A DNA stretch of 64,000 nucleotides. It comes from Sphaerisporangium rubeum (GTDB lineage Bacteria > Actinomycetota > Actinomycetes > Streptosporangiales > Streptosporangiaceae). The position numbers and the translations under genes were made by a program. The DNA is taken from positions 1,240,001 through 1,304,000 of the forward strand of contig NZ_JACHIU010000001.1 of the NCBI RefSeq assembly GCF_014207705.1, given 5' to 3'. Within the stretch, counting starts at the first letter, position 1. Each line of letters opens with the position of its first letter. Under the pieces are notes generated by a model that did no database searches, was not told the origin of the DNA, and worked only from the letters and a program-made list of their open reading frames with translations. This document shows, piece by piece, positions 42,446 through 51,047 of the stretch.

Positions 42446-45388
42446 TCAGGCGCAGTTGATGGCGGTGTAGGAGGGGTTGTAGGTCGAGGTGACCTGCCGG
42501 CCATCGATCGTCGCGGTCGCCGTCACGGTCGCACTGCCCGTGGCGATCTGCCCGGCCCTGGTGTTGAAGGACTGGTAGGCCTGCTTGCCTTGGGCGACGT
42601 CGGCCACGGCCTTCGAACCGTAGGGGGTGGTCAGCGTCACGTTCACCGGCACGGCGGCGTCGTTGACCGCGGTCACGGCCACGTACGCCGTGGTGCCCAC
42701 GCAGCGGGCGGTGGCAGTCACGGTCAGCGCGAGCTCCGGAGCCCCCGGCACCGTGAACGACGCCGCAGCTTCCGACGCCTTCAGATAGTCGAAGCCGAGG
42801 TACTCGGCCTTGACCGTCCGGGTACCCGCAGGCAGACCCTCCGGCAGCGTGACCGTGGCCGCGCCGTCCTTCAGGTGGGCGAGCTCCGACCACGAGCCGA
42901 CGCTGAACCGCACCTGACCGCCGGTCTCGAACCCGTCAGCGGCCTCGACGGTGGCGGTGGCCGTGGTCGTCTGGGCCCCGCTCGCGTACGGCTCGACAGC
43001 CACCTTGGTGGTGGTCGTGACGTCACTGTTCGGGATCCCGCGGATGTCGTTCCACTCACGGACGGTGAGCGGGATCACGGTGCCGTGACGCGGACGGACG
43101 ACGCCCGCGTTGGTCATCGTGAGCGGCTTGGCGTTCCAGGTCGGAGCCTCGATGTTCTCGTGGCACGCGGCCTGGTACCCCCCACCGTTGGTGTACCGGT
43201 CACCCCAGAGGTAGAACTGGCCGGGGCAGGAGGTGTCACCGGGGTTGGCCTTGAAGACGACCGGCCCCTCGTACCCCTGGTTGGCGACCCACGTCGTGCG
43301 CCCCAGAGCCGGAGCGAGCAACGTCCAGTTGTTGATGTTGCTGTCCAGGAAGTCGGTGTGCTTCTCCGAGAAGATGTCCGAACCCTGGTTGCCGGCCTCG
43401 TTCTTGGTCACACGGTAGTAGTGGTCACCGACCCGGATCGCGGTCGTGTCGATCCGCGACAGCGGGGCCGGGTCCTGCCAGACCTTGGGAGCGGAGAACG
43501 TCTGGAAGTCGCGCGTCGTGGCGTACCACATCTGCGCGTTCCCCTGACCGGTGCGGTTCACGGGGTCGTTCCACAGCGACTGCGCCCAGAACACGGCGTA
43601 GGCGCCGATCTCCTCGACCCACAGTGACTCGGGTGCGAAGGCGTTGCCCGCGTTGTCGGGCGCGACCTTCACGTGCCGCTGAGGAGTCCAGTTGACCAGG
43701 TCGTGCGACTCGAACACCTCGATGTACTGGGTGTCGTTGATCGCGTATCCGCCCTGGTCGTACCAGTTCAGGTCGGTGGCGATCATGTAGAACGTGTCGC
43801 CGTCGGGCGAGCGGACGATGTGCGGGTCACGAAGCCCCTGGTCACCCAGCTGGGAGACGAGCGACGGCCAGCCCCCGGTCAGACCGGTCCAGTCCAGAGC
43901 GGTGTTTCCGTTGGACGTCGCGAACATGATCTGCTCGCCGTCGGCGATCCCCTCGCCCTTGAAGTACCCCATGAAGTACCGCTCGTGCTTCTCGGAACGG
44001 GGCTTCGCGGTGATGGTCACCGGGAACGACTTCGTCTTCGAGGCCGAACCCTTGGTGACGGTCGCCGTCAGGGTGGCGGTGACATCCGCACGGCCGAAGG
44101 CCGGGCGGGTCACCTCACCCGTCGGGGTGACGAGGTCGGTGGTCGACTTCCAGGTGATCGTGGATCCGAACTTGCCGCCGGCCGGAAGGTCGATGTTTCC
44201 GCGCACGTCGTCGGTGGCGTACAGGGCCAGGTCGAACGCGTCACGGTCGACCGCCTGCGCGTCGTCGAACTCGGCCTTCACCACAATGGGGATCTCCCGT
44301 GTGGTGACCTCTTGGGCGCCCTTGCGGACGGTCGCCGTGAGCGTGGCCGTCGCGTCGGGTTGCCCCTGCGCGGGTCGGGTGATCTTGCCGGTCACCGCGA
44401 CCTTGCGTGCGCTGGGGACGGCCGGCGGGGTGTAGACCTCGACGACCGACGGGTCCGAACTCGTCCACGTGATGGTCGAGCCCGCCACGGAGCCCACCTT
44501 GGGCAGAACGATGTCGCGTACGATCGCACTGGTCAGGCCGAGGTCGATGGCGGCGGCGTCGGCGCTGACGCCATTGGAGACGGTCTCTTTCGCCAGGGCG
44601 AGTGTCTCTTCGGGACTCACTGCCCTGTCGTAGACCCGGAAGTCCCGGAGCGTTCCGCGGAATGAGTAGTGGCCCGACGTCTGCGAGCGAGCGAGGAAGT
44701 TACAGTTGGTCCCCGCGGCGTTCACCGACGGCGGCGTGGTCAGGTTCGTTGACGTCGCGTGCTGCACGCCGTCGAGGTAAAGCGTGCCGGTCCAGCTCGT
44801 GCCGTTCGCGTTCAGGGACTGGGTGTAGGTGACGTGCGTCCAGGCTCCCTCGGTCATGCGGACCCGGTTCTGCTGGAGGTTCGCCGAGCCCACCGCGACG
44901 CGGAACCGCTGGGTGTTCGACGCGAAGATGGAGCCCTGGGCGCCGGTGTCGACGTCGCACGAGCCGGACTTCCTGCCGAAGCCCCACATCTGGTGCTCGC
45001 CGACGTTCGCCGGATCGATCCACACGTCATAGTCGACCGTGAGGTTCGACATGCCGGCGGTGATGTCCTTCGGCAGCGCCACGTACGCACCGTCGAGGGC
45101 GCTCGCGTAGGAGTCGGGGTTGAACCTGACTCCGTTGCCGGTCAAGGTCGCCTTCTCCGGATTGACGAGCGTGGCGTTCGCCGCCGAGCCCGCGCTACCC
45201 GAGTTGACCAGCGTCGTCCCATTGGTCTCGTCGAGGACGAAGTGGTGCACCAGCCCCTCGTTGAGCTGCTCGTCGGCAGCGTGCGAGGGCGTCGCCGCCA
45301 ACGAGACGGAGAGAAGCACGGCCAGGCCCGCGACACCTCTCCCCTTCCGGGTGAGCCGGTGGCGCGACCTTTGCTGTCGCGATCTCAC
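42446..45388 (-). CDS. Secreted GH43-family glycosidase with LamG and Ig-like domains
   Basis: A 980-aa exported enzyme probably acting on arabinan or arabinoxylan. Signal peptide about residues 1-38; LamG/concanavalin-like domain about 45-245 (GLVHHFVLDETNGTTLVNSG); two atypical Ig-like repeats about 265-460 (each with STITWTS/STITWKS and RPA-G--D-TATLTATV); GH43 propeller about 470-760 with GLRDPHIVRSPDG carrying the catalytic Asp and FAPESLWVEE; then Ig-like C-terminal domains ending SYTAINCA. It is the main cargo of the att2-att3 segment. Confidence 0.85.
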   Translation of the reverse strand: MRSRQQRSRHRLTRKGRGVAGLAVLLSVSLAATPSHAADEQLNEGLVHHFVLDETNGTTLVNSGSAGSAANATLVNPEKATLTGNGVRFNPDSYASALDGAYVALPKDITAGMSNLTVDYDVWIDPANVGEHQMWGFGRKSGSCDVDTGAQGSIFASNTQRFRVAVGSANLQQNRVRMTEGAWTHVTYTQSLNANGTSWTGTLYLDGVQHATSTNLTTPPSVNAAGTNCNFLARSQTSGHYSFRGTLRDFRVYDRAVSPEETLALAKETVSNGVSADAAAIDLGLTSAIVRDIVLPKVGSVAGSTITWTSSDPSVVEVYTPPAVPSARKVAVTGKITRPAQGQPDATATLTATVRKGAQEVTTREIPIVVKAEFDDAQAVDRDAFDLALYATDDVRGNIDLPAGGKFGSTITWKSTTDLVTPTGEVTRPAFGRADVTATLTATVTKGSASKTKSFPVTITAKPRSEKHERYFMGYFKGEGIADGEQIMFATSNGNTALDWTGLTGGWPSLVSQLGDQGLRDPHIVRSPDGDTFYMIATDLNWYDQGGYAINDTQYIEVFESHDLVNWTPQRHVKVAPDNAGNAFAPESLWVEEIGAYAVFWAQSLWNDPVNRTGQGNAQMWYATTRDFQTFSAPKVWQDPAPLSRIDTTAIRVGDHYYRVTKNEAGNQGSDIFSEKHTDFLDSNINNWTLLAPALGRTTWVANQGYEGPVVFKANPGDTSCPGQFYLWGDRYTNGGGYQAACHENIEAPTWNAKPLTMTNAGVVRPRHGTVIPLTVREWNDIRGIPNSDVTTTTKVAVEPYASGAQTTTATATVEAADGFETGGQVRFSVGSWSELAHLKDGAATVTLPEGLPAGTRTVKAEYLGFDYLKASEAAASFTVPGAPELALTVTATARCVGTTAYVAVTAVNDAAVPVNVTLTTPYGSKAVADVAQGKQAYQSFNTRAGQIATGSATVTATATIDGRQVTSTYNPSYTAINCA

Positions 45389-45999
45389 TTGATCCTCCTT
45401 ACTCCGGTCGCTGTGGACGCGTGGGGCACGGCCCCGTTCGGGGCGGGGGCGACCGCACTCGCGGGAGAGGCGAAGCCCGAATGGATGGTCAGCGCGCCGG
45501 CGAGGCCCAGCGTGATCAGGCCTGGTTGAGCGCTCCGACGAGACGAGGGCAGCACAGACAAAGGTCCACCTCGCTGTGAGATGTGGGGGGATGGTGCGAA
45601 CTGGGGGGGACGGGGCTATATATCACAAATGTCCGGGTCTTGAATGCAGACACTAACCGCCAGTCCCGGCGAAAGATAGCCTCAATTGCACCCGAGATTT
45701 TGCGTGAACCGACGAAAGTTATGCGAGCCCTGGATGAAAGTCTCGTCCTTGTCAGCACTCCGCAAGCATCAAAGCGACCATAGGGACGGGAATTACCAGG
45801 TCACGTGGGGTTCTTACCGTCGGTGCCGGCCGCCTGCTGCCCGCCGCATCACCCGCCCAGGCCGACCCAGACGGGCGGAGCGGCGTCGGACGACCACGGC
45901 AAGCAGGGGACCGCCAGCACATCGAGGAATGCGACCTCCACCGCGACGACGTGCCGTTTCACGTCAAGTACGCCCGCACGTGGTTCGATAGCGGCTCCG
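45389..45999. other. Promoter region of GH43 gene and unrecognised debris
   Basis: No intact gene. A frame ending near 45999 reads IEECDLHRDDVPFHVKYART and stops; I do not recognise it. An AT-rich TATATATCACAAATG patch near 45615 could be promoter sequence. Confidence 0.4.
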
Positions 46000-46125
46000 T
46001 TACTTGACTGCCGGCGTCCGGTCGGGGTGCTGAGCGTGGTAGATGGCTTCGTCCTCGCTGAAGGAAATGCTTCGATCGCGCTATGAAGCCGCTGGTTGTT
46101 GAACCAGTCGACCCATTCGGACGAC
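46000..46125 (-). pseudogene. 3' remnant of an IS3-family orfB
   Basis: Minus-strand translation gives EWVDWFNNQRLHSAI and, after a frame change, DEAIYHAQHPDRTPAVK and a stop: the classic C-terminus of IS3-type transposases. It is a different copy and orientation from the intact IS3 at 46906. Confidence 0.75.
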
Positions 46126-46164
46126 CCCCGCGAAGGCCATCACCTGCCGACCGCTCGCTCGGGC

Positions 46165-46257
46165 GCCGCCGTCCACGGACGGAGCTTGTCGGGATTGCGT
46201 ACCCCCCAGATGCGCTTGATCTGGTCGCCCTCGACCTCGAACGCCGCGACCGTCACG
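46165..46257 (-). pseudogene. Fragment of a SigJ-like ECF sigma factor 3' end
   Basis: Minus-strand codons read VTVAAFEVEGDQIKRIWGV then RNPDKLRPW, the end of the SnoaL-like C-terminal domain of ECF41/SigJ sigma factors. It abuts the truncated integrase, so two unrelated genes were joined here by deletion. Confidence 0.7.
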
Positions 46258-46905
46258 ATGATCGAAGCCCAGATCATCAGAGGAGAGTGGACCGACCCCG
46301 ACCGAGGCAAGGTCAAGGTGAAGGACTACGCCGAGACGTGGATCTCTCAACGTCCCGGGCTTCGTCCCCGCACTGTTGATCTTTATAGATGGTTGCTCAA
46401 GAAGCACATCACGCACTCGCTCGGGAATGTCGCGGTCGGCAAGCTGTCCACGGCGATGGTCCGGCAGCGGCGGGCTGATCTTCTCGGCAACGGTGTCTCG
46501 ATCAGTGTGGCGGCCAAGGCGTACCGCCTGCTCCGGGCCGTTCTCATGAAGGCCGCTGAAGAAGACCACCTCATCCAGCGCAACCCGTGCCGGATCCGCG
46601 GGGCCGGCGACGAGCAGGCCGGAGAGCGCCCCGTGCTCACGGTCGACCAAGTCCTCGATCTCGCCGATCGGGTGGGCCGTCGTCCGATCGGCAACGTACG
46701 CAAGCTCAGCACCAGCTCTTACCGTCTCCGATACCAGCGGAACGGCGAGATGCGTACGCATCCCGAGACCTTCGCCACGCGAGGTGCGGCGGATGGTGCG
46801 CTGTGGAAGTTGGGCAAGGACGGCCGGGCCGGCTGCACGCAGGATCGACGGTTCCGCGCCTTGGTGCTCCTCGCCACCTTCGCCAGCCTGCGATGGGGAG
46901 AGGTG
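46258..46905 (+). pseudogene. Tyrosine integrase, 5' part (N-terminally truncated, split by IS3)
   Basis: From IEAQIIRGEWTDPDRGK the sequence follows the intact integrase at 62247 (core-binding domain PGLRPRTVDLYRWLLKKHI, AAKAYRLLRAVLMKAAEEDHLI, NPCRIRGAG). It then has about 50 residues absent from the 62247 protein (VRKLSTSSYRLRYQRNGEM to GKDGRAGCTQ) that resemble an integrase N-terminal arm-binding domain. It resumes at RRFRALVLLATFASLRWGEV with the box I Arg. The first about 50 residues are missing, replaced by sigma-factor debris. The IS3 element follows directly. Confidence 0.85.
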
Positions 46906-46965
46906 GGGCCTTTCCCCCTGAACGTGGACACCTTGGAGACTGGATCTTGAGGTCCAGGGGAAGAG

Positions 46966-47313
46966 ATGTCTCTGATGGTGATGAAGAACTATCCGGCCGA
47001 GTTCAAGGCCGACGCGGTGGCGCTGGTGCTGTCGAGGCCGGACCGGACGATCACGTCGATCGCGCGGGATCTGGGGGTCAGCCGCGAGACGCTGCGGGTG
47101 TGGGTACGCGCCGCGCAGGCTCGGGGTGAAGGCGGGCAACGAGCGGCCGGCGGGGGCAGGACCGGCAAGGACACGCCGGCCGGGCACCTACCCTCGGACG
47201 ACGTGCTGGAACAGGAGAACAAGCAGCTCAAGGCGCGGATCCGGGAGCTGGAGCAAGAGCGGGACATTCTGCGTAAGGCGGCCAAGCTTTTCGCGGGCGA
47301 GACGAACTGGTGA
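46966..47313 (+). CDS. IS3-family transposase OrfA (HTH protein)
   Basis: A 115-aa protein with an N-terminal HTH (YPAEFKADAVALVLSRPDRT, SIARDLGVSRETLRVWVRAA) and a C-terminal leucine-zipper-like helix (EQENKQLKARIRELEQERDILRKAAKLF). It binds the terminal repeats. The ATG at 46966 follows AGGGGAAGAG. Its end overlaps orfB by a GTGA. Confidence 0.93.
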   Translation: MSLMVMKNYPAEFKADAVALVLSRPDRTITSIARDLGVSRETLRVWVRAAQARGEGGQRAAGGGRTGKDTPAGHLPSDDVLEQENKQLKARIRELEQERDILRKAAKLFAGETNW

Positions 47314-48200
47314 ACCGCTTCCAGTTCGTTGAGGATCACAAGGCGCTCTACGGGGTGAAGCGGTTGTGCCGGGTGCTGCAGGTGTCACGCTCGGGCTTCT
47401 ACCGATGGTTGAAGGGCGCCGCGGCGCGGCTGGCCCGCCGCCAGGCCGATGAGCAGCTGGCCGAGCAGGTACGCAGGATTCATGCCGAGCATGACGGCAC
47501 CTACGGCTCGCCTCGGATGACGGCCGAGTTGCGTGCGGCCGGGATCGTGGTCAACCACAAGCGGGTGGAACGGGTGATGCGCGAGCACGGCATCGCCGGG
47601 CTGCGTCTGCGCAGAAAGGTCCGCACCACCATCCCGGAGCCGGATGCGGCACCCGTGCCGGACCTGATCCAGCGCGACTTCTCCGCCGGGCTGCCGAACA
47701 CCCGCTACGTCGGCGACATCACCTACCTGCCCGTCGGTGGCGGCCGGTTCCTCTACCTGGCTACCGTGGTGGACTTGTGCTCACGCCGGCTGGCGGGCTG
47801 GTCGATCGCCGATCACATGCGCACCGAGCTTGTCGTGGACGCGCTGCAGGCCGCGGCGCACACCCGGGGCGGCCGTCTGGACGGCGCGGTGTTCCACAGC
47901 GACAACGGGGCACAGTACTGCTCGCGGGAGTTCGCGCGGGTCTGCAGCCGGCTCGGCGTCACCCGCTCGCGCGGCGCGGCCGGGACCAGCGCCGACAACG
48001 CCGCCGCCGAGTCCTTCAACGCGAGTCTGAAACGCGAGACGTTGCAGGGCGCGCACCACTGGCCCGACGCCCGCACCGCCCGCCTGGCCGTCTTCCGCTG
48101 GATCACCCGCTACAACACCGTCCGGCGGCATTCCAAACTCGGCCAGCTCAGCCCGATCGCCTACGAGAAGACGCCAGATAACCTGAAGCCTGCCGCCTGA
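47310..48200 (+). CDS. IS3-family transposase OrfB (DDE integrase domain)
   Basis: A 296-aa rve-type transposase: an N-terminal HTH_21-like part (YGVKRLCRVLQVSRSGFYRW; YGSPRMTAELRA), then catalytic Asp in VGDITYLPV, Asp in VFHSDNGAQY and Glu in NAAAESFNASLK (DD35E). It begins with GTG within the orfA stop. No A-rich slippery heptamer is visible in the overlap, so termination-reinitiation is more likely than the usual -1 frameshift. Confidence 0.93.
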   Translation: MNRFQFVEDHKALYGVKRLCRVLQVSRSGFYRWLKGAAARLARRQADEQLAEQVRRIHAEHDGTYGSPRMTAELRAAGIVVNHKRVERVMREHGIAGLRLRRKVRTTIPEPDAAPVPDLIQRDFSAGLPNTRYVGDITYLPVGGGRFLYLATVVDLCSRRLAGWSIADHMRTELVVDALQAAAHTRGGRLDGAVFHSDNGAQYCSREFARVCSRLGVTRSRGAAGTSADNAAAESFNASLKRETLQGAHHWPDARTARLAVFRWITRYNTVRRHSKLGQLSPIAYEKTPDNLKPAA

Positions 48201-48231
48201 AATCGGTGTTCACGTTCATGGGGGAAGCCCC

Positions 48232-48502
48232 GTGAGCGCACGTCGTGGTACGGATGTCGATCTCGACGCCGGGACGGTTCGCATCCGGGCGGCCTTCATC
48301 GAGCGTTCGACGGGCGGGCTCGTTCTGGGTCCTCCCAAGTCCAAGGCCGGCCGTCGCACTGTGGGCATCCCTAAGGCGATCGTTCCGGCGCTGCGCGATC
48401 ATCTGAAGATCTACGTCAAGGACGGACCCGACGCGCTGATGTTCCCGGGAGCGAAGGGCGGTCCGCTGCGCCAAGTCCGGCTGGACGATCAACGGGCACA
48501 TG
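48232..48502 (+). pseudogene. Tyrosine integrase, 3' part (C-terminally truncated)
   Basis: Continues the integrase from SARRGTDVDLDAGTVRIRAAF through LVLGPPKSKAGRRTVGIPK to LMFPGAKGGPLRQVRL. It then loses similarity before the HxLRH, GHSS and catalytic Tyr boxes. The gene was therefore broken both by the IS and by loss of its end. Confidence 0.85.
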
Positions 48503-48766
48503 GGGCCCCGCGTGCATGCACAGTTCCTTGATCTGGCGGTCGAGGAGTTCGAACGTGTAGACCTGCTGCCAGCCGATGTCAGGAGGATGGCAGAGCTTGT
48601 CCGCATCTGTCAGGATGCTCGGCTTGATCCAGCTGATGTGTCAGTGGTTGCCATCGCAGAACGCTTGAACGTTACCCACATCGCGACACTGGACCGACGT
48701 GACTTCACGCTGATCCGGCCTCGACATGTGTCAGCGCTGACGCTTCTACCTGAAGCGCTCGGCTGA
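48503..48766 (+). pseudogene. PIN-domain toxin gene, C-terminal fragment
   Basis: VHAQFLDLAVEEFERVDLLP, then DPADVSVVAIAERLNVTHIATLDRRDF and a TLLPEALG ending match the last about 85 residues of VapC-type PIN proteins. The first acidic residues and an antitoxin gene are missing. It is fused to the broken integrase end. Confidence 0.65.
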
Positions 48767-48784
48767 CCTGGGCTTTCGTACGTG

Positions 48785-48827
48785 GAGCGGGTGACGGGAA
48801 TCGAACCCGCGCTGTCAGCTTGGGAAG
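48785..48827 (+). repeat. tRNA-Gly attachment core (att3)
   Basis: A perfect 43-bp copy of the 63506-63548 core, preceded by ACCTGGGCTTTCG as at att2 and near tRNA-Gly. It closes the 7-kb att2-att3 segment, with the broken integrase near its right end as expected. Confidence 0.9.
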
Positions 48828-48979
48828 TACATCGATCACGGCAAGTAGGGCCGCTGACCTGGTTCGGAAACCTGCCCTGAGTGATCGTGTTGCCCCCTCG
48901 TCACCCTGGCTAATGGCCCGCGAATAGCCCGAGGGGGGATCGCCCGTGGCTGTGCTTGCTGTGAAGTGCCTACGATCTT

Positions 48980-49447
48980 CTAGCGCTCGATCGTCCATCC
49001 TCGGTCTACGGTCTGGAGCAGTCGGCGAATCAGCTTGCGCGCATTCGTGTCCTGCTCTGCGATCGCGCGTAGGGTGCCGGCTGCTCGTTCGATCCGCTGG
49101 ACGATGGCGGGGATGACCTCAACCTGATGTCCGTTCTGATCTATGTACGACTCGAAGCCTGGTTCAGGTTGGAAGCATCCCCACCAATCCAGCAGGATGC
49201 ACAACGCAACATGCCTTGGTGGGCCAGGACACGTGGCGATGATGTGCAGCAATACGTTCGTGCCCGCAACAGCGGCTGGGTAGAGCGTCCCAGCGTGATC
49301 GTTGCCTACGGCTGAGCGGACACCACTTCCTTGATCCCCGTCGGTTTGTGTGGTCCGCATCAAGATCGTGAAGGCGTCCACGACGTTGCGAGGCTGGTAC
49401 CACTCGGGACCAGGAATTGCAGGCCAGTCAACAGATCCAGGCTCCAT
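48980..49447 (-). CDS. Hypothetical protein between att3 and att4
   Basis: A 155-aa protein I do not recognise. Features seen: FTILMRTTQTDGDQGSGVR, a central hydrophobic GTNVLLHIIATCPGPPRHVA, LLDWWGCFQPEPGFESYID, and a helical C-terminus (RIERAAGTLRAIAEQDTNARKLIRRLL). No signal peptide or membrane helix is clear. Apart from the att scars it is the only coding content of this 0.7-kb segment. Confidence 0.55.
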   Translation of the reverse strand: MEPGSVDWPAIPGPEWYQPRNVVDAFTILMRTTQTDGDQGSGVRSAVGNDHAGTLYPAAVAGTNVLLHIIATCPGPPRHVALCILLDWWGCFQPEPGFESYIDQNGHQVEVIPAIVQRIERAAGTLRAIAEQDTNARKLIRRLLQTVDRGWTIER

Positions 49448-49485
49448 AGCGGCTAGCGTACGAAGTCATACGGTGGCTATGTATG

Positions 49486-49528
49486 GAGCGGGTGACGGGA
49501 ATCGAACCCGCGCTGTCAGCTTGGGAAG
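49486..49528 (+). repeat. tRNA-Gly attachment core (att4)
   Basis: A perfect 43-bp core copy. About 100 bp to its right, GGGCACGGAACGGGCACG (49631-49648) resembles the arm-type repeats of the intact AICE, at a similar spacing. Confidence 0.9.
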
Positions 49529-49724
49529 TCTCTACGCGGCTTGGGTGCCGTCCTGGCGGAACGTTGACCTGCGGAGAGTGCTTCGAGTGCCCGAGCTTCC
49601 CCCTGACTCCCCCTTGATCACCCTTCAGACGGGCACGGAACGGGCACGTGGCTATCGCGGCCGCAAAAAAATGCGGCCCCTTGCGGGGCCGCCCAGTTGG
49701 CCGTAACCAACTTCGTGTACCCCC

Positions 49725-50417
49725 ATGATAGCTACCATCGGCGAGGCTGGCCAATGGTGGAGGTGTCTGCTGGTGGATGTGGTGGCGTACGTCGACGGCT
49801 TCAACCTGTACCACGGGCTGAAGAGCAAGTACGGCCATGCGTACTTGTGGATCGACCTCGTCGAGTTGGTACGGCAGATCCGTCAGCATGACGTCGTGCT
49901 CAAGGTCAGGTACTTCACAGCGATCGTCAAGGGCGAACCTGACGCGGCCCTGAGGCAGGAGACCTACCTGGCCGCGCTGGCTGCGCACTGTCCCGAACTG
50001 GGAATCGTCCGCGGCCACTTCAAGAAGAAGACCGCGCGGTGCAGGGACTGCGGCTCCCGATGGACCTGCGCGTGTGATCCTGCGCAGACGTTCCACACGT
50101 ATGAGGAGAAGCTGACCGATGTGGCACTGGCGGTGGCCATGACCATGGACGCGGCATCCGCTTACGGTGATATGTCAGTGCTCGTGTCGACCGATACGGA
50201 CTTTCGCCCCGCAGTCGAGGCCTCGCTTCAGCTGGCCCCTACCCGGCCGGTGATGATCGCGTGCCCACCCGGTCGCGTCGGTCCGAAGCACGACTTCTCA
50301 GGCCGGGTGGTCTCGTTCGCGATACCCGAGAAGCACCTTCAAGCCTCGCTGCTCCCTGAGGCTGTTCCTGGTCCAGATGGGCGAATCTACCAACGCCCAG
50401 AGAAGTGGAGCGGGTGA
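49725..50417 (+). CDS. NYN-domain (PIN-like) nuclease with zinc ribbon
   Basis: A 230-aa LabA/NYN-type protein: DVVAYVDGFNLYHGLKSKYG (first Asp/Asn), a zinc-ribbon insert CRDC...CACD (about residues 111-121), EEKLTDVALAVAM and VLVSTDTDFRPAVE (later Asp residues). NYN proteins are metal-dependent RNases. The start is uncertain; GTG codons near 49770 would begin just before VVAYVDG. Its last codons and stop (SG-TGA) are supplied by the att5 core, so its 3' end is fused to the integration site. A remnant of the same gene end lies at att1. Confidence 0.85.
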   Translation: MIATIGEAGQWWRCLLVDVVAYVDGFNLYHGLKSKYGHAYLWIDLVELVRQIRQHDVVLKVRYFTAIVKGEPDAALRQETYLAALAAHCPELGIVRGHFKKKTARCRDCGSRWTCACDPAQTFHTYEEKLTDVALAVAMTMDAASAYGDMSVLVSTDTDFRPAVEASLQLAPTRPVMIACPPGRVGPKHDFSGRVVSFAIPEKHLQASLLPEAVPGPDGRIYQRPEKWSG

Positions 50418-50450
50418 CGGGAATCGAACCCGCGCTGTCAGCTTAGGAAT
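50408..50450 (+). repeat. attL of the AICE (att5), two mismatches
   Basis: Matches the 43-bp core except GCTTAGGAAT for GCTTGGGAAG at the end. The changes fall at and beside the anticodon position, where the crossover or later drift could place them. Confidence 0.85.
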
Positions 50451-50553
50451 CGGTTGCTGATCTTGGTGCCCTGGTCTGGGAAAACGGCCATGCAGGTGAA
50501 GGCGGGGGGCGTCTCCATGGGATCCCGTGAGTGCCCCTTGTTCCCCCTTCGTT

Positions 50554-50573
50554 CTGGCACGGATCTGGCACGC
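50554..50573 (+). repeat. Arm-type integrase site, left copy
   Basis: CTGGCACGGATCTGGCACGC, itself a direct repeat of CTGGCACG, lies about 100 bp from attL. The identical 20-mer is at 63415-63434 near the other end. Confidence 0.7.
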
Positions 50574-51047
50574 GATCAACGATCTGACCGCTTCCTTATC
50601 AGCTCGGTGGTCCCCCTGCTCGTGATGAGCCTTCCAGCAGGCGGGGAGACGAGACCGGGGGGAGCGACAGCGCGGGGTTGCTGCCATCAACGTTGCCGTC
50701 ACTTGCCAACCCACGGAGCCGGCCCCTGGTTCTCCCCCGTCCTCCTCGTAGCTGCCGACCCCAGGGCGAGGCCGCCGTGTCAAGGGTCAACGAAGTTGAT
50801 CGCGCAGCGACGCCGAAGGCGCCCTTGACTCGGAGGACTCAACCGGGACACTCGGCCAGCGAGGAGGGCACGACCCCAACAGGTTAAAGAAGTCTCTCGA
50901 TCATGTCTTATGACTGACACTTGACATTGGGAATCCATCCTGTTTGCTGATATCCGCGGTTGCGCACCCCTTAGCTGTAGCGATGGCTGTGCAACGAACG
51001 TTTCAGATAGATGAGACCGGTTCGGATTCAGGATCCACTTAGACGGA
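50574..51047. other. Non-coding left end of the AICE
   Basis: Includes the left-end repeat copy B (about 50745-50865) shared with att2. I see no gene here; frames are short and lack codon bias. Confidence 0.45.

Larger units (their letters stand above)
46906..48231 (+). mobile_element. IS3-family insertion sequence, complete, 1326 bp
   Basis: Terminal inverted repeats match at 23 of 27 positions (left GGGCCTTTCCCCCTGAACG..., right end complementary GGGGCTTCCCCCATGAACG...). The 3-bp direct repeat GTG flanks it (46903-46905 and 48232-48234). Removing the element plus one GTG restores the integrase frame as RWGEVSARRGTDVDLDAG, which fixes the boundaries. It carries overlapping orfA and orfB. 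Confidence 0.92.

Noticed and set aside
48785-50450. Three evenly similar 43-bp repeats considered as a CRISPR array
   Set aside because: Copies are hundreds of bases to kilobases apart, match the tRNA-Gly 3' half, and no cas genes are present. They are attachment-site scars.
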